Origin: Cyanoderma ruficeps
Taxonomy: Eukaryota; Chordata; Aves; Passeriformes; Timaliidae
Assembly: GCA_008694505.1 (NCBI GenBank)
Contig: VZDJ01007747.1
Location: 39,383,202-39,447,201 of the forward strand
Direction of reading: 5' to 3'
Length of the DNA: 64,000 nucleotides
This document shows positions 22,436 through 35,174 of the stretch, piece after piece. Each line of letters starts with the position of its first letter. The first letter of the stretch is position 1. The notes under the pieces were generated by a model. The model worked only from the letters and a program-made list of their open reading frames with translations. It was not told the origin of the DNA and did not search any database. The position numbers and the translations under genes were made by a program.

Positions 22436-25400
22436 TCTAAGTCCATATCATTTGGCTCCACATGTTATTGAAGAAGTTCCTGTTGTCTGTCCTGTATCCT
22501 CATTCATTATTGATATCTTCACAAACATCAGTTAATTACAACAGTGAAGAGAGGTTTAGGTACCTCCTGCAGTATCCAAATTGATGTTCATAGTGAGCAT
22601 TTGAAACTGATACCTACTTTAACATTATACAAAGGGTATGTTGGGCAAAGTGTGTGTGTGTGAAATAGTCTGAACTAAAGCAAAGTAATAGGGCTACAGT
22701 AAGTTTCTGCTGGCTGCTCCAGCAGACTGTGAATGCAGCTTTCCATCCCACTGGCTGCAGAAAGGTACAACCACACTCTCCCCGCACTGGATTCTACTGT
22801 GCTGTGTTTGCTTATGAATATCAACTTTGGGCTACCACTGTAGCAGCAGAACCAAGTCAGAGAAACCTCTCTGGAAGACCCACAAGGTCAGGGTGGTCCT
22901 TGGCAGTGGAGAATTTAGATATGTTGGAGGAGGTGGTCATGATCAGAAGAGGCACGTGGATCTCAACGGGCTGAGAGTGAACTGAGATTCCCAGTATGGT
23001 GGTGGTGACTCATGGAAAATCCCTTGGGAAGGGCAACCAGTCTGTTGCCAGCAAAGTGGCTATCCTGGATCTTGAGGGGCTTTGTTCTAACTCCATCTCC
23101 ATCTATGTTCCTCTTGTGCTGACAGTGGAGGGGCAGCTTCATGGGACCTGTTCTGGGAACGAGGACTGTGTTTATTTGCATCCTTTTGAAACAGGCAACA
23201 AGCATTTCTAGTTCAACAGAGAAGAACTGAGCCATGGAGCTTGAAATGTGGGATCTTTGGGGAGTTTCCTACAGAGGAACCCAGACACCAAGCCTGGTGT
23301 GGGAACTCATTTTTCTTGGGAAGATACTTAGGAGTGATGGGAAAACAGGCTCTGGGAATCTGGACACAGAGACTTCTCTCTGTCCCGTGCCCTGTTGCAG
23401 AATAGCTCATGGAACTTCATCCTCTCTCTGAAATCCCAGGTATGAATTTCCTCGAGGACCAAAATGTTTTTGGCATGAAGTGGGACCCCTTCTCCCGTTG
23501 TGCACAGAAGGAAGACTCAGAGGAGCTGCAGTGGGCAGAAAGGTGAGTGGCCCAGGAAACCCCACCAGCAAGAACAGAGACACCACTGGTGCCCTTGGCA
23601 TCAGCAGGGCCTTTTGTTTTGGTCTTGGCAAATGACAGTGGTTCCATTCTCCTGATGTGAGGGTGGGAAGGGGAGCTCTACAAAGTGACATGTGGGGTTG
23701 GGGTCCCTTGATCTCAGGGCAATTCCTTCAGGGCAGATCCTCTATGCCCTTGTTCTTATCCACACTACTGCAGTCACTGCTCCAGAGCATTGGGCAAAAA
23801 TACCACTTCCAGTCTTGTAATGTGCTGCCCAAGCAAATGTAAAATATTTAATCTGGCATTGCCAAAGGGGTGCTTTATGACTTCTGCCAAATTACATTAT
23901 ATAAACATAATTAAAGGGTTAGCTTTGTTTGAATCAGTCATTCTAAGTAATAAAGATGTCAGATAATTTATTGTTGCATTTTGATACTCACCCTATTAAG
24001 CTAATAACTGTTTTTGTGTGTGCATGTATGTATATGAGAGCAGTGTTCATGGAGTTTGTCTTTTTGAAAGGTGACTGAGTCTGAAGATGTTGCTGATGGA
24101 GTCCAGGAACATTCTCTGCTACAAAACTACCTTCCAGAGTTTGCTTTTGAGCCTGGCTGCCTGCAGTTCCCAAAACTGCTTGGGAAGGCTGAGAGGAACA
24201 GGAATGTGTCCCCATGCAGCAGTGGCAGCAAGAATCTGGCGAGGGGAGTAGGGAGATGCTGGCAGCACTGCTGGGGCAGAGCTGGGATTATGCTGGGTGA
24301 GCTGTATGCATTAAAGGTGAGACATGGCCCCCTCAACCAACAAGTGTCAAGCTGTGATGGACAAGGATTCAACAACCTGAAACATTAAAAGCACAATACT
24401 TCACATGAAAAAAAGGATTTCTGATAAAGTCTTTCTCCTCCACTGGGGACCCTTCATGCCCAAGAGGTTTCATTTTTTCTAGCAGCAGGTGCTTCACTGA
24501 GTATTCAGCATGTTAGCCAAGTCCAGTCCTTGTTTTAGGGTGGAGGAACAGAGGTGTGGCTACCTGGTTTATTGAAGGCGGGGAGGATTTGGCTGGGCAT
24601 GTGCCTGTGCTGTGGGTACCAGACAGGAGCAGCCCTGGTACAGTACAGGATGGAACAGAGCAGTGGACAGAGCCCAGGGCAAGTCCATCCTTATCTGGAA
24701 GGAAGCTGGGATGGCTTTGGCTCATGATGGCAGGAGCTCTGTACAATGGGGCTGATGTGCTGGGTGCACACTCAGCTTCTGGAGCAAAACAACTCTCCCT
24801 CCCCCTCTATTTTAAGACCTGTGTTACCACTAAATTGATAGAAAAACAAGCCCAAATCCTGTCGAGTACTAGGACAAATATTTTTAAGGTTATTTTAAGT
24901 TTTATAAAAATATTAAACTAGAGAGTAAAATACACTTTATTAAACTGTCCTATTTACCGTCACATACATGGACTGACTCTCTGTTGGGATACAGAAAATA
25001 AAGATGCCTCTAAGACTTGCATTATCAGATTCTGAGAGTATTTATAGATTAGTAGGTGCAATTTTCCTCTTGAAATCTGCTGTGAAGACAGGCATTCCTT
25101 AAAGTCAGCTTTCCTTATGGCTGCTGCTGAGTGCACACATGGAGCTGTAACATGCTGTTTGTTCACCTCTCCAAAACAGCAGGTTCACAGGGAGCTGAGT
25201 TTGTCAGTCATTCATCACTCCTACAGCATAAAGTGTCCTATTTAATACTGAGACATTGCTGCTGGATGCCTGAAGAGCCCAGGCATACTAGAGGATTAAA
25301 AAAAAATAGTTCAATTAAAGACCAGGGCAAAAATAGTTTCATGGGTTTTCTGTTTCAAATTAAACTCTTAAAAGCCTCTTTCCCAAATTTCTTCCATTCG

Positions 25401-26700
25401 AGTTTTGGATCCTGTCCTAAATGCTGGGTCTGAAACCCCAAATTACACTGCAGTTTGTGCCCACGTCAATGACAGGCTGGATCCAAACAGCAGAAATAAC
25501 CACACTGAAATCCAGGGACGCTTTGGGTCCCCTGCCCAGGTTCCCTCTGCCTTGTGGATCCTCTCTGCCATGCCAGACCCCCATCTGCCCCCCCACAGCC
25601 CATCCACCCCCATCTGATCCACACAGGGCCAGCCTGGGTAAATATAATCTATAATATAAATATAAAAGGATCTGTGTTAGCTGTGAGGACTGGTAGGGGT
25701 TAAGACTTTTATAAGTTCAATTAGGAAATTAAACTCGGTGGGAGACCAGCAATGCTTTCCAGTTGTTCTCTGAGTATCACAACAAACCTCCTCATTTTAG
25801 GCATGGTATCTAGGGGGGTATCTGGCTTTCTAATCTGGAGTTTGGTTTGGGCTCATCTCTACCCAAAACATTATTTTAACCACTCTTTGTATTTCATTTT
25901 CATACTTTTTCTTTGGTATGCTTTGAGAAAAGGATCTGCCAAAGACAGAAATGCTTTGAGCCTGAAAAACTTTTTTTTTGTAGTGTATATGGAAGGCAGT
26001 GTTTTGCTTGGCTTAGCTTGTGAAATACATGGCATAACCTGCATGAAATATTTGAGGCTGAGGAGACATGAGCACTTCTAGAAGAAAAAAAAAAGGAGAA
26101 AAGTGAATTTTCATTCAAGGGTCTCATTTGCTTAGGGCCACACCCAGACAGGAGGTGTGGGGTAGAGCAAGGAAGAATTGATTTATGAACTTGTAAAATT
26201 AAAATTATTGTAAAGTTAAAAAGAAACAAAGCACCCCCCTCCAAAAAAAACAACATAAGAGCTCAAACTCATGGCAAGGTTTCTATGTATGTGAGAAGGA
26301 ATTAAACCATTAACGTTTGATAAAAAATCATGAGACTGCACAAGTACAAGGTTGAGATGAAAGCTCTGCCTCATATGCCCAGACTGTGGGGAAAGGGCTG
26401 CCAAGTGCCCCTGTCCCTACTGGGGTGGGCTTTTCCAGCCAAGGGTGGCAGTATGGGCTGGAAGAATAATGGGGAGTTATCAGAATTGTAGGATAATTTA
26501 GGGGACCTGCTGGAAGGGAGCTCTGGAGTTTTTTGTTCTGACTTCCAGCTCCAAGGAGGGTCAACAGCAAATCTTTACCTCCATGGGCTCCTCTGCCCTA
26601 GGAGTGTCCATGGGCCTCCCAAAAAACCTGTGGAGAAGAGATGGCAGAAACAACTGAATCTGGCTCAATCTGCTCTTTAGCAGAACTCAAACTGGAGAAG
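22436..26700. other. Unique non-coding DNA
   Basis: Several ORFs of 70-121 codons overlap on opposite strands, for example at 24071-24388 and 24556-24921. None has a recognisable motif. No transposon is recognised. Confidence 0.5.
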
Positions 26701-26708
26701 GCCCTGGA

Positions 26709-27395
26709 TTGCCCCATTTCAGACTGGTGCTCCTTGGAGGTCACAGCATGAGGATGGGCTTGGGGGCAAAGCAGAGTTGTGGCTACTCAGCCTGTCCCCA
26801 TTGCCAGTTTCTCCATGGCGTGGGACACAGGCTGTTTGACCACTTGTCTGGAATGTGTAAGCTTGATTTCCATCCACTGTCTCTGCCAGTGCTGAGATTT
26901 TGGCTACAGGAAGAGTCTGTGATGGTGAGAACTGCTCCAGGTGATGTGTTGTCATGCTGCATGCCAGCCACAAGCTGGGTCAGAACAAGGACCACTGGTC
27001 ATTCATTGTTTGTGGCTGAATATTCCCAGGGGCCTGTGATAGCACACCAGAGCAAACCAAGACAAAAATCCTACCTCTTGGATTTCCAAATCCCAGCCAC
27101 AGCCCCATGGAGGTGTAAGATGTGGGCAGAGAAAAGCAGAGGAGGAGCTGGGGTTACTGCAACACACAGCAGATGTAGGATATCAGCTGGCTCCTCGACA
27201 CTGCTCCTGCTGCAGTTTGCACTCTTGTTTGCTTGTTGTTCATTGCTTAATGCCTTGCCTGGCTGTTTTCCTGACATGCCTCCACCTGCAAGTGAGCAGC
27301 TTCTCCTGCAGCCCCTGGCAGAGCAGACTGTGTCCCAGCTGAGGAAGTTTCTCAGTGAGATGCTGGAGGGCATGGGAGAGAGAACCAGGACTTGA
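26709..27395 (+). other. Longest ORF in the window (228 codons), probably not a gene
   Basis: The predicted protein is Cys/Trp/Ser-rich, with one hydrophobic stretch near residues 169-190 (LLLLQFALLFACCSLL). No domain is recognisable. Three minus-strand ORFs of 70-120 codons overlap it, and the local G+C content is raised, which lowers stop frequency. I see no clear promoter, splice-site pattern or polyadenylation context tied to it. By a rough stop-codon estimate, one ORF of this length in 64 kb is compatible with chance. Reported so the reader knows it was considered. Confidence 0.12.
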
Positions 27396-27399
27396 GGAA

Positions 27400-28280
27400 C
27401 CAGCTGGTCCTTGGAACAACCTGCTCTCTCCATCCAGGCACCTTTCCACTTGTCAGTAGAGCTTTTATTTATCCAGAGCAGAAAAAATTGTTAGGAAGGT
27501 AATAAAATAGAAAGGCTGAGGTTCTGTGGGCATCTTCTGGGATGCTGCTTGCTTGCTTTTAACAAGGAGTATTTTTTTTTCTTAAATTGGAAAGTGTCCT
27601 TTGAAGGTACCCTGGGGTGCTGCCCAGGGCAATTTCTTTAGTTCAGGGGAAAGTGTGTGGATCTAATACCTGAGGGACTGATACCTGAGAGATCAGCAAG
27701 CTGACAGGCTGATGGTATAGGGAGGTTTGCAAAGCCAATGGTGGCATAGTCCAGTAACAGTCTTTGGGATTGGAAGAGATTCCTAATTTCATCCCCCTCC
27801 ATGGGGCTGGAGAAGGATAAATGGCAGACACATCTGGAGTATGGAAGTTAGGGTCTCCAAGCCAGGGTCTCTGGTACTGAAGCATCACTTTTGCTAGGGC
27901 ATGTCCCCATACTGCATGTGCCCTCTTCTTCCAGGAGGGTCACTGGGCTGACATCCAGAACAGGACTTCCAAGAAAACTGGGAAGCTGTGGACTATCAAG
28001 CTGGCCATCCACAACAACCTTTTCCAGTCCACCAACATGTATCTGCAAGCAGAGTGGAATGTGTTGGAGTCTAACAGCCACAGACAGCTGAAAAGCCAAG
28101 CCAGAAGGAGGAGCAGTAATGAGTCTCCATGGCCCCAAGGGAGAGCCCACAGACCCAACAGACACTTTCCTTTTCATTGGGGCTCTCTCTCAGGCATGAG
28201 GGAGGAGCACGGCACACCAGGCAAACCTGTCTCTTCTGAGGAGGTAGAGCAGGGTCCTTGCCTGGCAGAAGGAGTGGGAG
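27400..28280. other. Unique non-coding DNA
   Basis: G+C-moderate unique sequence. The ORFs on both strands (up to 109 codons on minus, 88 on plus) overlap and match nothing I know. Confidence 0.45.
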
Positions 28281-28282
28281 CC

Positions 28283-28343
28283 AGGCAGGCTGAGGCAGGC
28301 TGAGGCAGGGGATGCAGGGGGTACAGGGGTGCAGGGGATGCAG
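28283..28343. repeat. Short G-rich tandem repeat with a G-quadruplex motif
   Basis: AGGCAGGCTG-type units are followed by GGGGATGCAG-type units. The segment 28308-28337 has four G runs of at least four (28308-28311, 28317-28321, 28326-28329, 28334-28337) with loops of 5, 4 and 4 bases, a textbook intramolecular G-quadruplex motif on the plus strand. Confidence 0.8.
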
Positions 28344-30549
28344 ATCAAGCCATGGCCAACCCTGGTTTTATTCACCCTTGCCCTGAACTCAGACTCATCC
28401 ACAAAAGTCCATTCTGGTAGTGCAGATCCAGCAAGGCAAATGCCTTATTCTGCTGCTCAGTTTGATTGCTGACATTTGCCATCTGGAAGAGCCAAAAAGT
28501 CTCCCTGGAACTCGGTTTCCTTCCCTACCCTGAACTCTGTCATCTCTCTTTCCCACCCTAGATACAGCAGTTTATCTAACACCTTAAAAACATCCAGTTC
28601 TATGCAGGAGATGCAGAAGCACCAGAGGGTTGCTACACCTCTGAAGATAAAAGGGATGTGGGAGCAAGACCTGTCCTGCCAGTGAAGGTTCAGTGGGTTG
28701 GGATGGGAAAGAGGACAAGAGAACCCTGCAGATACCCTAGGCTAAAAGAAATAATAAAGATGTCGCTTCATTTCCTGGGAGGATTGGACACATCAGAGCA
28801 ATTCTATCCCACAGCTTCATCCCAGACACCATTGGGGGGCCTTCCTTAGAATTCTGGTTGCATGACACAGTGTTCCTGCAAAGCTGGCAGGATCATGAGA
28901 GCAGGCTGGGACAGGAATATGGTTTCAAACAGGGACCAGCACTAATGTTCGTATTTGAACATCACACTCAACCTAAGCTCTTAGACATTTGAGAGACACG
29001 TCATGATGAGGTGGGGAGACTGTGCTTCAGGAGACCTTCAGAGAGTTGCCACCACCACAGCCAGCACTTCCATGGATGTGGATTTCCCTGCACAGCCATG
29101 TGTTATGGACTGAAGCTCACCTTCCCCTCAAGCTCTTAGGGAAAATGTGGAGAATGGATGTAGATGACAGATGAACCAGTCAAATCTGAGCATTTAGCTG
29201 TTCATCACGTGTGCCACCATGATGAATGCAAAACAAGAGGACTAACAGTGGCTCTGGGGACACAGTGTGGTGTGTCTGTGATGGTCAGTCAGGCTCCACA
29301 GTCTTTTGGGGAGGACCTTTTTATGCACCAAGGCCTCAATGACATAAGCTTACAGATTTTGAGGCAAGAGACCATTGATCACATGCTCTTACTCCCTGCT
29401 CTTCTGTCCTGAGCAGGGGGAAGAAGAGGAAATAAACCTCTCTAAGACTGGGGTAAGGTTGCACAGTGCAATGCAGAAATGCTGTGTGTGATGCTCAGCT
29501 GTCCCCAGGCTTTGGATGGGATTTGGGAGGAGCAGGGCTGGAAATGGAGCATCAGGGAAAGAGCTTTGAGGGCATGTCCCAAAACACCCACCACTCATTC
29601 AGAAATGTTTCCGCTTTCCTCATCCTCACCATGGTGCAGTGTCCTTGCAATTGCTGCTTTTTTAGGTAATAACCTAGACATTATTTGGAAGAATTAAGAA
29701 TTGGTGGGAAAAAAGCAGTTCAAGTTCTTCAGCATAGTGAGCATGTGAGTGAGGATGAATTCCAAACTGGCTCTTTTTAGCCAGGCAGGTTCTGCCATCC
29801 ACTTGGTTTGATCTTCCAAAAAAACAGGGTGTGAACTTTGATATTTCCACGTTGTATGGCAAGAAATAACGTGTCTGTAACAGTTTTAATCCTGGGTATT
29901 ACCTCTCCTCCAGACTTCAGAGATTTACTGATATACACACCCTGCCTTCCCGCATGCGGGCGGGTAATTAAGAATAAAAAATCTTCTTTGTGTTGGTACA
30001 CGTCCTTCTAAGCAATCCCAATTTCCATAGGGATCACATGTGGCTGAAATGCAGCCATTGCTGGTATCCTGTGTGTTTTACAGTGTATTGTGCTCATAAA
30101 TAAAAAGTGAATTTCAGTGCCTAATCTTTTACACAAGAGAACTAAATGAGGGCTTCAGAGCCCTGTGCCAACACAGGAATGAATAACATGTCTTAATATT
30201 CTTACAGGAAAGTTCAGAGTGGTATAAATTGAATATATTAGATTGAATGGTCATGTGGATTATTACCTCAGATTTTTTAAAAACATTTTTTCATGATAAA
30301 GGTTAAACCCAACAAATTAAAGCCTTTAATTAACATTCTCTTAGTTGAGAATATGACTAATATGGAAATGTTTCCATTTTATAACTATGCTTTTAAAATG
30401 ATGATACAGAAATGTACAACTTACATCTCAAAAAATAATGTTCCTTTCACTATTCTCACATGGACCTGGTCCAGTGGCCTGCATGTCCCCACATCACACT
30501 GCCATGAACTAGAAATAAAGCTAAAATCTAAGGCTGTTAGAGAGAATCT
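28344..30549. other. Unique non-coding DNA
   Basis: No gene or transposon recognised. An isolated 12-bp palindrome, CCCGCATGCGGG (29949-29960), stands out as CpG-containing in A+T-rich surroundings. Confidence 0.5.
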
Positions 30550-30670
30550 CATTTCTTGGTTTGTTTTGGTTTGGTGGGTTGGGATTTCTTTTTTTTTGTT
30601 TGTTTCTTTTTTTGGGGGGAAGGGGTTTAATGAATTAATGAATACCTCTTTTTAAATTAAAAAAAAAAGG
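30550..30670. repeat. G/T-rich then A-rich low-complexity tract
   Basis: A GGTTTGTTTTGG-like stretch and T runs (to 30622) are followed by an A run near 30659-30668. Simple low-complexity DNA. Confidence 0.75.
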
Positions 30671-31807
30671 AAGGAAAGAAAAGCCTTACACTTTCAGGTG
30701 AATACCAACTATGAACAGAGACAAGGTAGTGCAATGCCTTTGTTTTTTCTTTAAATTTTAGTATAACTGAGGCTTTTTTACATTAATTGCGCTACTAACA
30801 GAGCTGGACACAGGCTGAAACTGTAATCTGAGCACATAACAGGAATCTGTGCAGTGGTTAAGATGTACAAGGGAAAATTTATACTTGGAGTTGTATTGAA
30901 ATAATTCCAATGTATCTTCACTGGAATGAATGAGTTTATTTTGGATTCATTCTCTTGTAAGTAGGAGGTTGGCAGCAGCAGGGATAAGAAAGTGGCTTGC
31001 TCTGAATTAGGAGAGAGAAAGAAAAGAATGCAATCTAGGAAATGACACAGCATTGGTTTCTTAAGAAAAACTTCTTTCTATAACTTTTTTGCCTTATTGT
31101 ATATTTTGCAGAGGAAAAATTGTAAAAAAATAAATGGAATGGCAAATGTGTGTGAAGGAGACAGAATGACTCCTGTTTAGAATTTGGTTTAAAATTTGAG
31201 AATATTCATGTGATTATTCCTCAGCAAGGCAGATCTTTCTCATGGGGACAGGCAGCCACTCGGATCCACTCTCCTTCCTTGTGCTGTGTGGCACTGGGTT
31301 GTGTACAAATAAAAGACCAGCAGACCATGCTGTTCCCAGGCTGGCCTTGGGGTCACTCTTTCATTAAGAGCTCAAACCCTGGTGTGCAGCAAATCCTCCA
31401 CTGTTATGGGGAATTGCAGCAAGTGCAAGTACAGCCCCGTCACATCATGTGAGTAAATCAGGACAAATTCCCAGGATTACTGTGGTTATGTGATGTTTAT
31501 CTCATGTTACATCCTGGGCTTCAGGGCAAGATGGTCCCAGTGCCCTGCTACACATGTACTTGTGCCCTGCTGGAGCCCCAGGTTGTGGGATTTCTGGGGG
31601 CCATGATGCATTTGGGGTGAAACATCTGTTGTTGTGCTCCCCAACACCAGCAGCTATTGGATTAAATGTGGAAAGCTGCATCTGGGCTTGTCCTCTGCCA
31701 GGCTCTCACCTTCTACAGTTCCTATAAAATGCTGGTTTTAAGTCCACAAATACAATGTACAGCCCAATTTGATTCTTCCCCTCTGCTCTGCTCAGCTGGA
31801 TCGCGGG
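30671..31807. other. Unique non-coding DNA
   Basis: No recognised gene, RNA or repeat. Confidence 0.5.
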
Positions 31808-32310
31808 TGGGATCCAGCTCTGGCATCCCCCAACATAAGAAGGACGTGGAGCAGTTGGAGCAAGTTCTAGAAGAGGTCACAAAGATGCTCCAAGGGCTGG
31901 AGCACCTCTGCTATGGAGACAGGCTGAGAGAGCTGGGGTTGTTCAGCCTGGAGAAGGCTCTGGGGAGATGTTACAGCACCTTCCAGTACCTAAAGGGTCT
32001 CCAGGAAAACCGGAGAAGGGCTTTTAACAAGGCCATGGCATGATAGGACAAAGGAGAACGGTTTTAAACTGACAGTGGGCAGGTTTAGATTAGATTTTGG
32101 GAAGAAATTCTTTACTGTGAGGGTGGTGAGGCACTGGAACGGCTTGCCTGGAGAAGCTGTGGATGTCCCATCACTGAAAGTGTTCAAGGTCAGGCTGGAC
32201 AGAGCCTTGAGCTACTTGGTTTTGTGGAAGGTGTCCCTGCCCATGTCTGGGGGTTGGAATTAGATGATTTTTAAGGCCCCTTCCAACCCAAACTACTCTA
32301 TGATAGTATG
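31808..32310 (+). mobile_element. CR1 LINE, best-preserved copy (about 0.5 kb, 3' end)
   Basis: A plus-strand CR1 with all expected blocks in order: GGCATCCCCCAACATAAGAA, GGACGTGGAGCAGTTGGAGC, CAGGCTGAGAGAGCTGGGGT, TTCAGCCTGGAGAAGGCTCT, TTTACTGTGAGGGTGGTGAG, TTCAAGGTCAGGCTGGACAG and CCCTTCCAACCCAAACTACT, ending in TCTATGATAGTATGA. It carries the distal end of ORF2 and the 3' UTR and is 5'-truncated. It is the least diverged CR1 here, so probably the youngest. The 125-codon ORF spanning 31666-32043 starts outside the element and is fortuitous. Confidence 0.95.
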
Positions 32311-32506
32311 AATTTCAGTCCACTGTGGGCACAGCACATGCTCAATGGTAATGGGAATTGCAATGATCTTGGGCTTGGCTGTGAAGTATTTGCAAGATGA
32401 GAGCGCAGTAGAGAGTACAGTGCTGTAATTTTTGTTCAAGTGGCTTTAAAGGAAAAAAAGAAAGGACCCAATCAGATATCAGCTCTGAACTGGTCAGAGA
32501 CTTGTA

Positions 32507-32555
32507 CTGGATGGTTGTTGTAAGTCCCTTCCAACTGAAATAGTCTATACTATTT
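32507..32555 (+). mobile_element. CR1 solo tail (about 49 bp)
   Basis: GGATGGTTGTTGTAAGTCCC, then TTCCAACTGAAATAGTCTAT, matches the last ~50 bp of a CR1. It lies about 200 bp after the larger CR1 in the same orientation. It could be a separate very short insertion or a duplicated or rearranged tail. Confidence 0.65.
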
Positions 32556-35106
32556 AAAATATCTACGGTTTGATATTTTGTTGTTCAGTCCCAGACACAC
32601 AGAGATACATGTGGGATTACAGCAGTGTGAAAAAAATATGTCAATTATAAGTCTTCATTCCTTACTTTTAAGATGTGTGTAGTTCCAAATGCTGCCATTA
32701 TTGTGGCATTATCACAGCTGAAGGTCATTTGGTGGTCCTGGGTAGGTGGTTGAAATGAGGGTAAATAAAACAGCCCAACCCTTCATCTGGTATTGGGCTT
32801 TTAATACTAGGCAGAGAAACTTCATTTAAACATCTTTGGTGGCTATCTGAGAGACATGATTTGGATGAGCAATAGCTGGCTGTCAATTTGGCAACACAAC
32901 TATTACGGGGCAACCAGCAGCAAGAGTAATTGGTTGATGAGCCACTTTGCACCACAAGCTCATTGCGAGGGGCAGAAAAAAGGCTGTGCTTCAGCTTAAG
33001 GGAAGGGGGAGCAGCTGGAAGAAATACTCAGCATAGAGACTGCATGAGGTGTTGGCTGGAGCAATGCTGAGTGCATGTGAGCTGGATTTTGTGTATGTGG
33101 GTTTGCAAACAGGTGGGGTCAGGCACCTGCTGGGAAGCTGCACACAGAGCAGCATAGAAAGCAACTCTCTTGTGTTCAACAGGTAGGAAGAAAAGAGAGG
33201 GAAACTAGTTAAATTGCTTGCAAAACATCAACCCAGTGTTTATGGAACAGCCAATGGTTATTTTGAAGACAGAGAAGGATGCCTGTATAACAGAGAGCTG
33301 ATGATGGGATAGAGTTAAATCTAAATATGTATAAGGTCCTGGACAGGAAAGGATAACCTTTCAAAGTGAGCATGTACAGCTGCTCACACTTGTTCACTAA
33401 CCCTTCCAAAATGTGTCCTGTGAGAATTCCCACACAACCCCAAGTAAATTGCAGATTCAGGAGGAAGCCACACTGCTGAATAACAGATGTTCAAGTCACT
33501 GCTCACTCTCTGGCCCCCAGGATGGCGAGGCACTGTGGTCTGGCTCCACACCTGCCCTGCTCTCCCCACTCTCAGTCTTCTCACTCTCCCCTTGCTCGAT
33601 ACAGACACTTTGATTCGTTTTTCATGGATACAAATGTGTGCACGTCCAGTGCATAGTGAGGAAAGAAAAGATTAGAAACACCTGGTGGGAGCTTCTGGGG
33701 GAGAAGTGCCTTCAAGGAGGTGAACCTAGAGCATTTTTGCCTCCCCGGGCGTCAGGTGATGGGCAAAGGGCTGGGGGCTATGCACCCCTGTTATACCCTC
33801 CACCTGGAGCAAATCACCTTCATCTGAGAGGTGCAAAGTGCTCCTGCTGCTGCCAGGGAAGGGAGGAACAGCGAGTGGGACAGGAGGCCTCTGGTCAACA
33901 AGGAAAGGGGAGCCCAGGAGATGTGTATGGGAAAATTCCCTCGGGAAAGGGTGATGTGGGTAAGCCTTTGGGAATGCACCAGTAGGGTTGTGATAAACCA
34001 GAAGCTGCTTTTCTCCATGAATGTGGCACCTTGGGTTAACCAGCTCCTCATTGCAGTTTATGTCACAAGATCTATTTGTTAGAATATTAATATAAAGTAT
34101 ATAGTCAATCTATAACATGCTGTGTGCTTCTGACTGGTGCAGTTTTCCTCTCTGTATGCAGCTCCTCACACCTCCATGTGCCTACACATCTATTCAAGGC
34201 TCATGAATTCAGGGAAAGACAACTTTTATGCAATGTCAGTCTGGTGGCTCTTGCTCTTCTGAACCATGTTACAGGAAGAGGAATTGCAGACACAGGATTT
34301 CAAAACTGACCCAAAATTCACAGTATCACTTTTGCATGATATCTAAATATGAGGGACCACAGGAACCTCTTGTCCTGGGGAAAGACTGATAAGAGATTAG
34401 AGTCTGGCATTCTCTAGGCCTAAGGGAATAGTAGCTGTAAATTAACATAACAAAGATAAAGTTGTATAATGGTTTTCTTTCTAACTTGGTTAGCAATTTG
34501 TTACAATTTTCAGCTTTTGGGATGAAATTTTCTGGGCTTGTTTTCAGACTGGGAAAAAAAGCCCATAAATGTGTTGTTTAAGCTAAATATTATCAAATAA
34601 TCTCTGCATCTAACTGAGATATAGGAAACTTTTCTCCCATTATTACTTCTTATGATTCCTTCAATGAATGTTGATAGAGCCGACACAGCTGGTTTTACAC
34701 ACCGAAGTGTGGGCCAAAAGCATTTGATTTCATGAGCTTTAGCTGTTCTTTTTGGCCTCATGAGTTTTCGAAGGTTTTATCTTTTTTTTTTTTTTTCAGG
34801 TCTGCAAAGCTAGCAAGTTCCACGAGCCAAAACTCTGATTTGAGAATTGCATCAACTGCTCAGGATTTTTCAAATTGTTGTAATTTATATTAGAAAGAGT
34901 AATGCCAGGAAATTCTCACCCAACTTCCCTGTGCCTGTACTACTTCTCCTCTGGATGCATCTCAGACAGGAGCTGGTCTGTGGTGCCCCAAAGAGGCCTG
35001 GCAGCCCTGTGGCACTGGTAAAGCTTATTTCTGTCAGCAAAACCCAAAAGTTTGCTTTGTAAGTACCAGCAGCATGTCAGTAAGGAAGAAGAGACTGAAT
35101 TTGATT
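32556..35106. other. Unique non-coding DNA with a T15-CAG
   Basis: No gene recognised. A T15 run (34782-34796) followed directly by CAGG has the form of a splice acceptor, but no convincing exon follows it, so it is recorded only as a homopolymer. Confidence 0.45.
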
Positions 35107-35174
35107 GCTGGGGTTGGAGATGATCTTTAAAGGCCCCTTCCAAACCAAACTATTTCTCTGACCTATTCTGTGAC
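35107..35174 (+). mobile_element. CR1 solo tail (about 68 bp)
   Basis: GCTGGGGTTGGAGATGATCT, then TTAAAGGCCCCTTCCAAACC, AAACTATTTCTCTGACC and TATTCTGTGAC form a CR1 3' end, truncated just upstream of the 'GGGGTTGGA' block. Confidence 0.8.

Noticed and set aside
31666..32043. A 125-codon plus-strand ORF in the sense direction of CR1
   Set aside because: It starts in unique sequence outside the element and runs into a truncated CR1. There is no intact ORF2 and no reverse-transcriptase core.
34782..34800. T15-CAGG as a splice acceptor
   Set aside because: The form fits an acceptor, but no following ORF, donor site or conserved coding sequence supports an exon. Poly-T followed by CAG occurs by chance.
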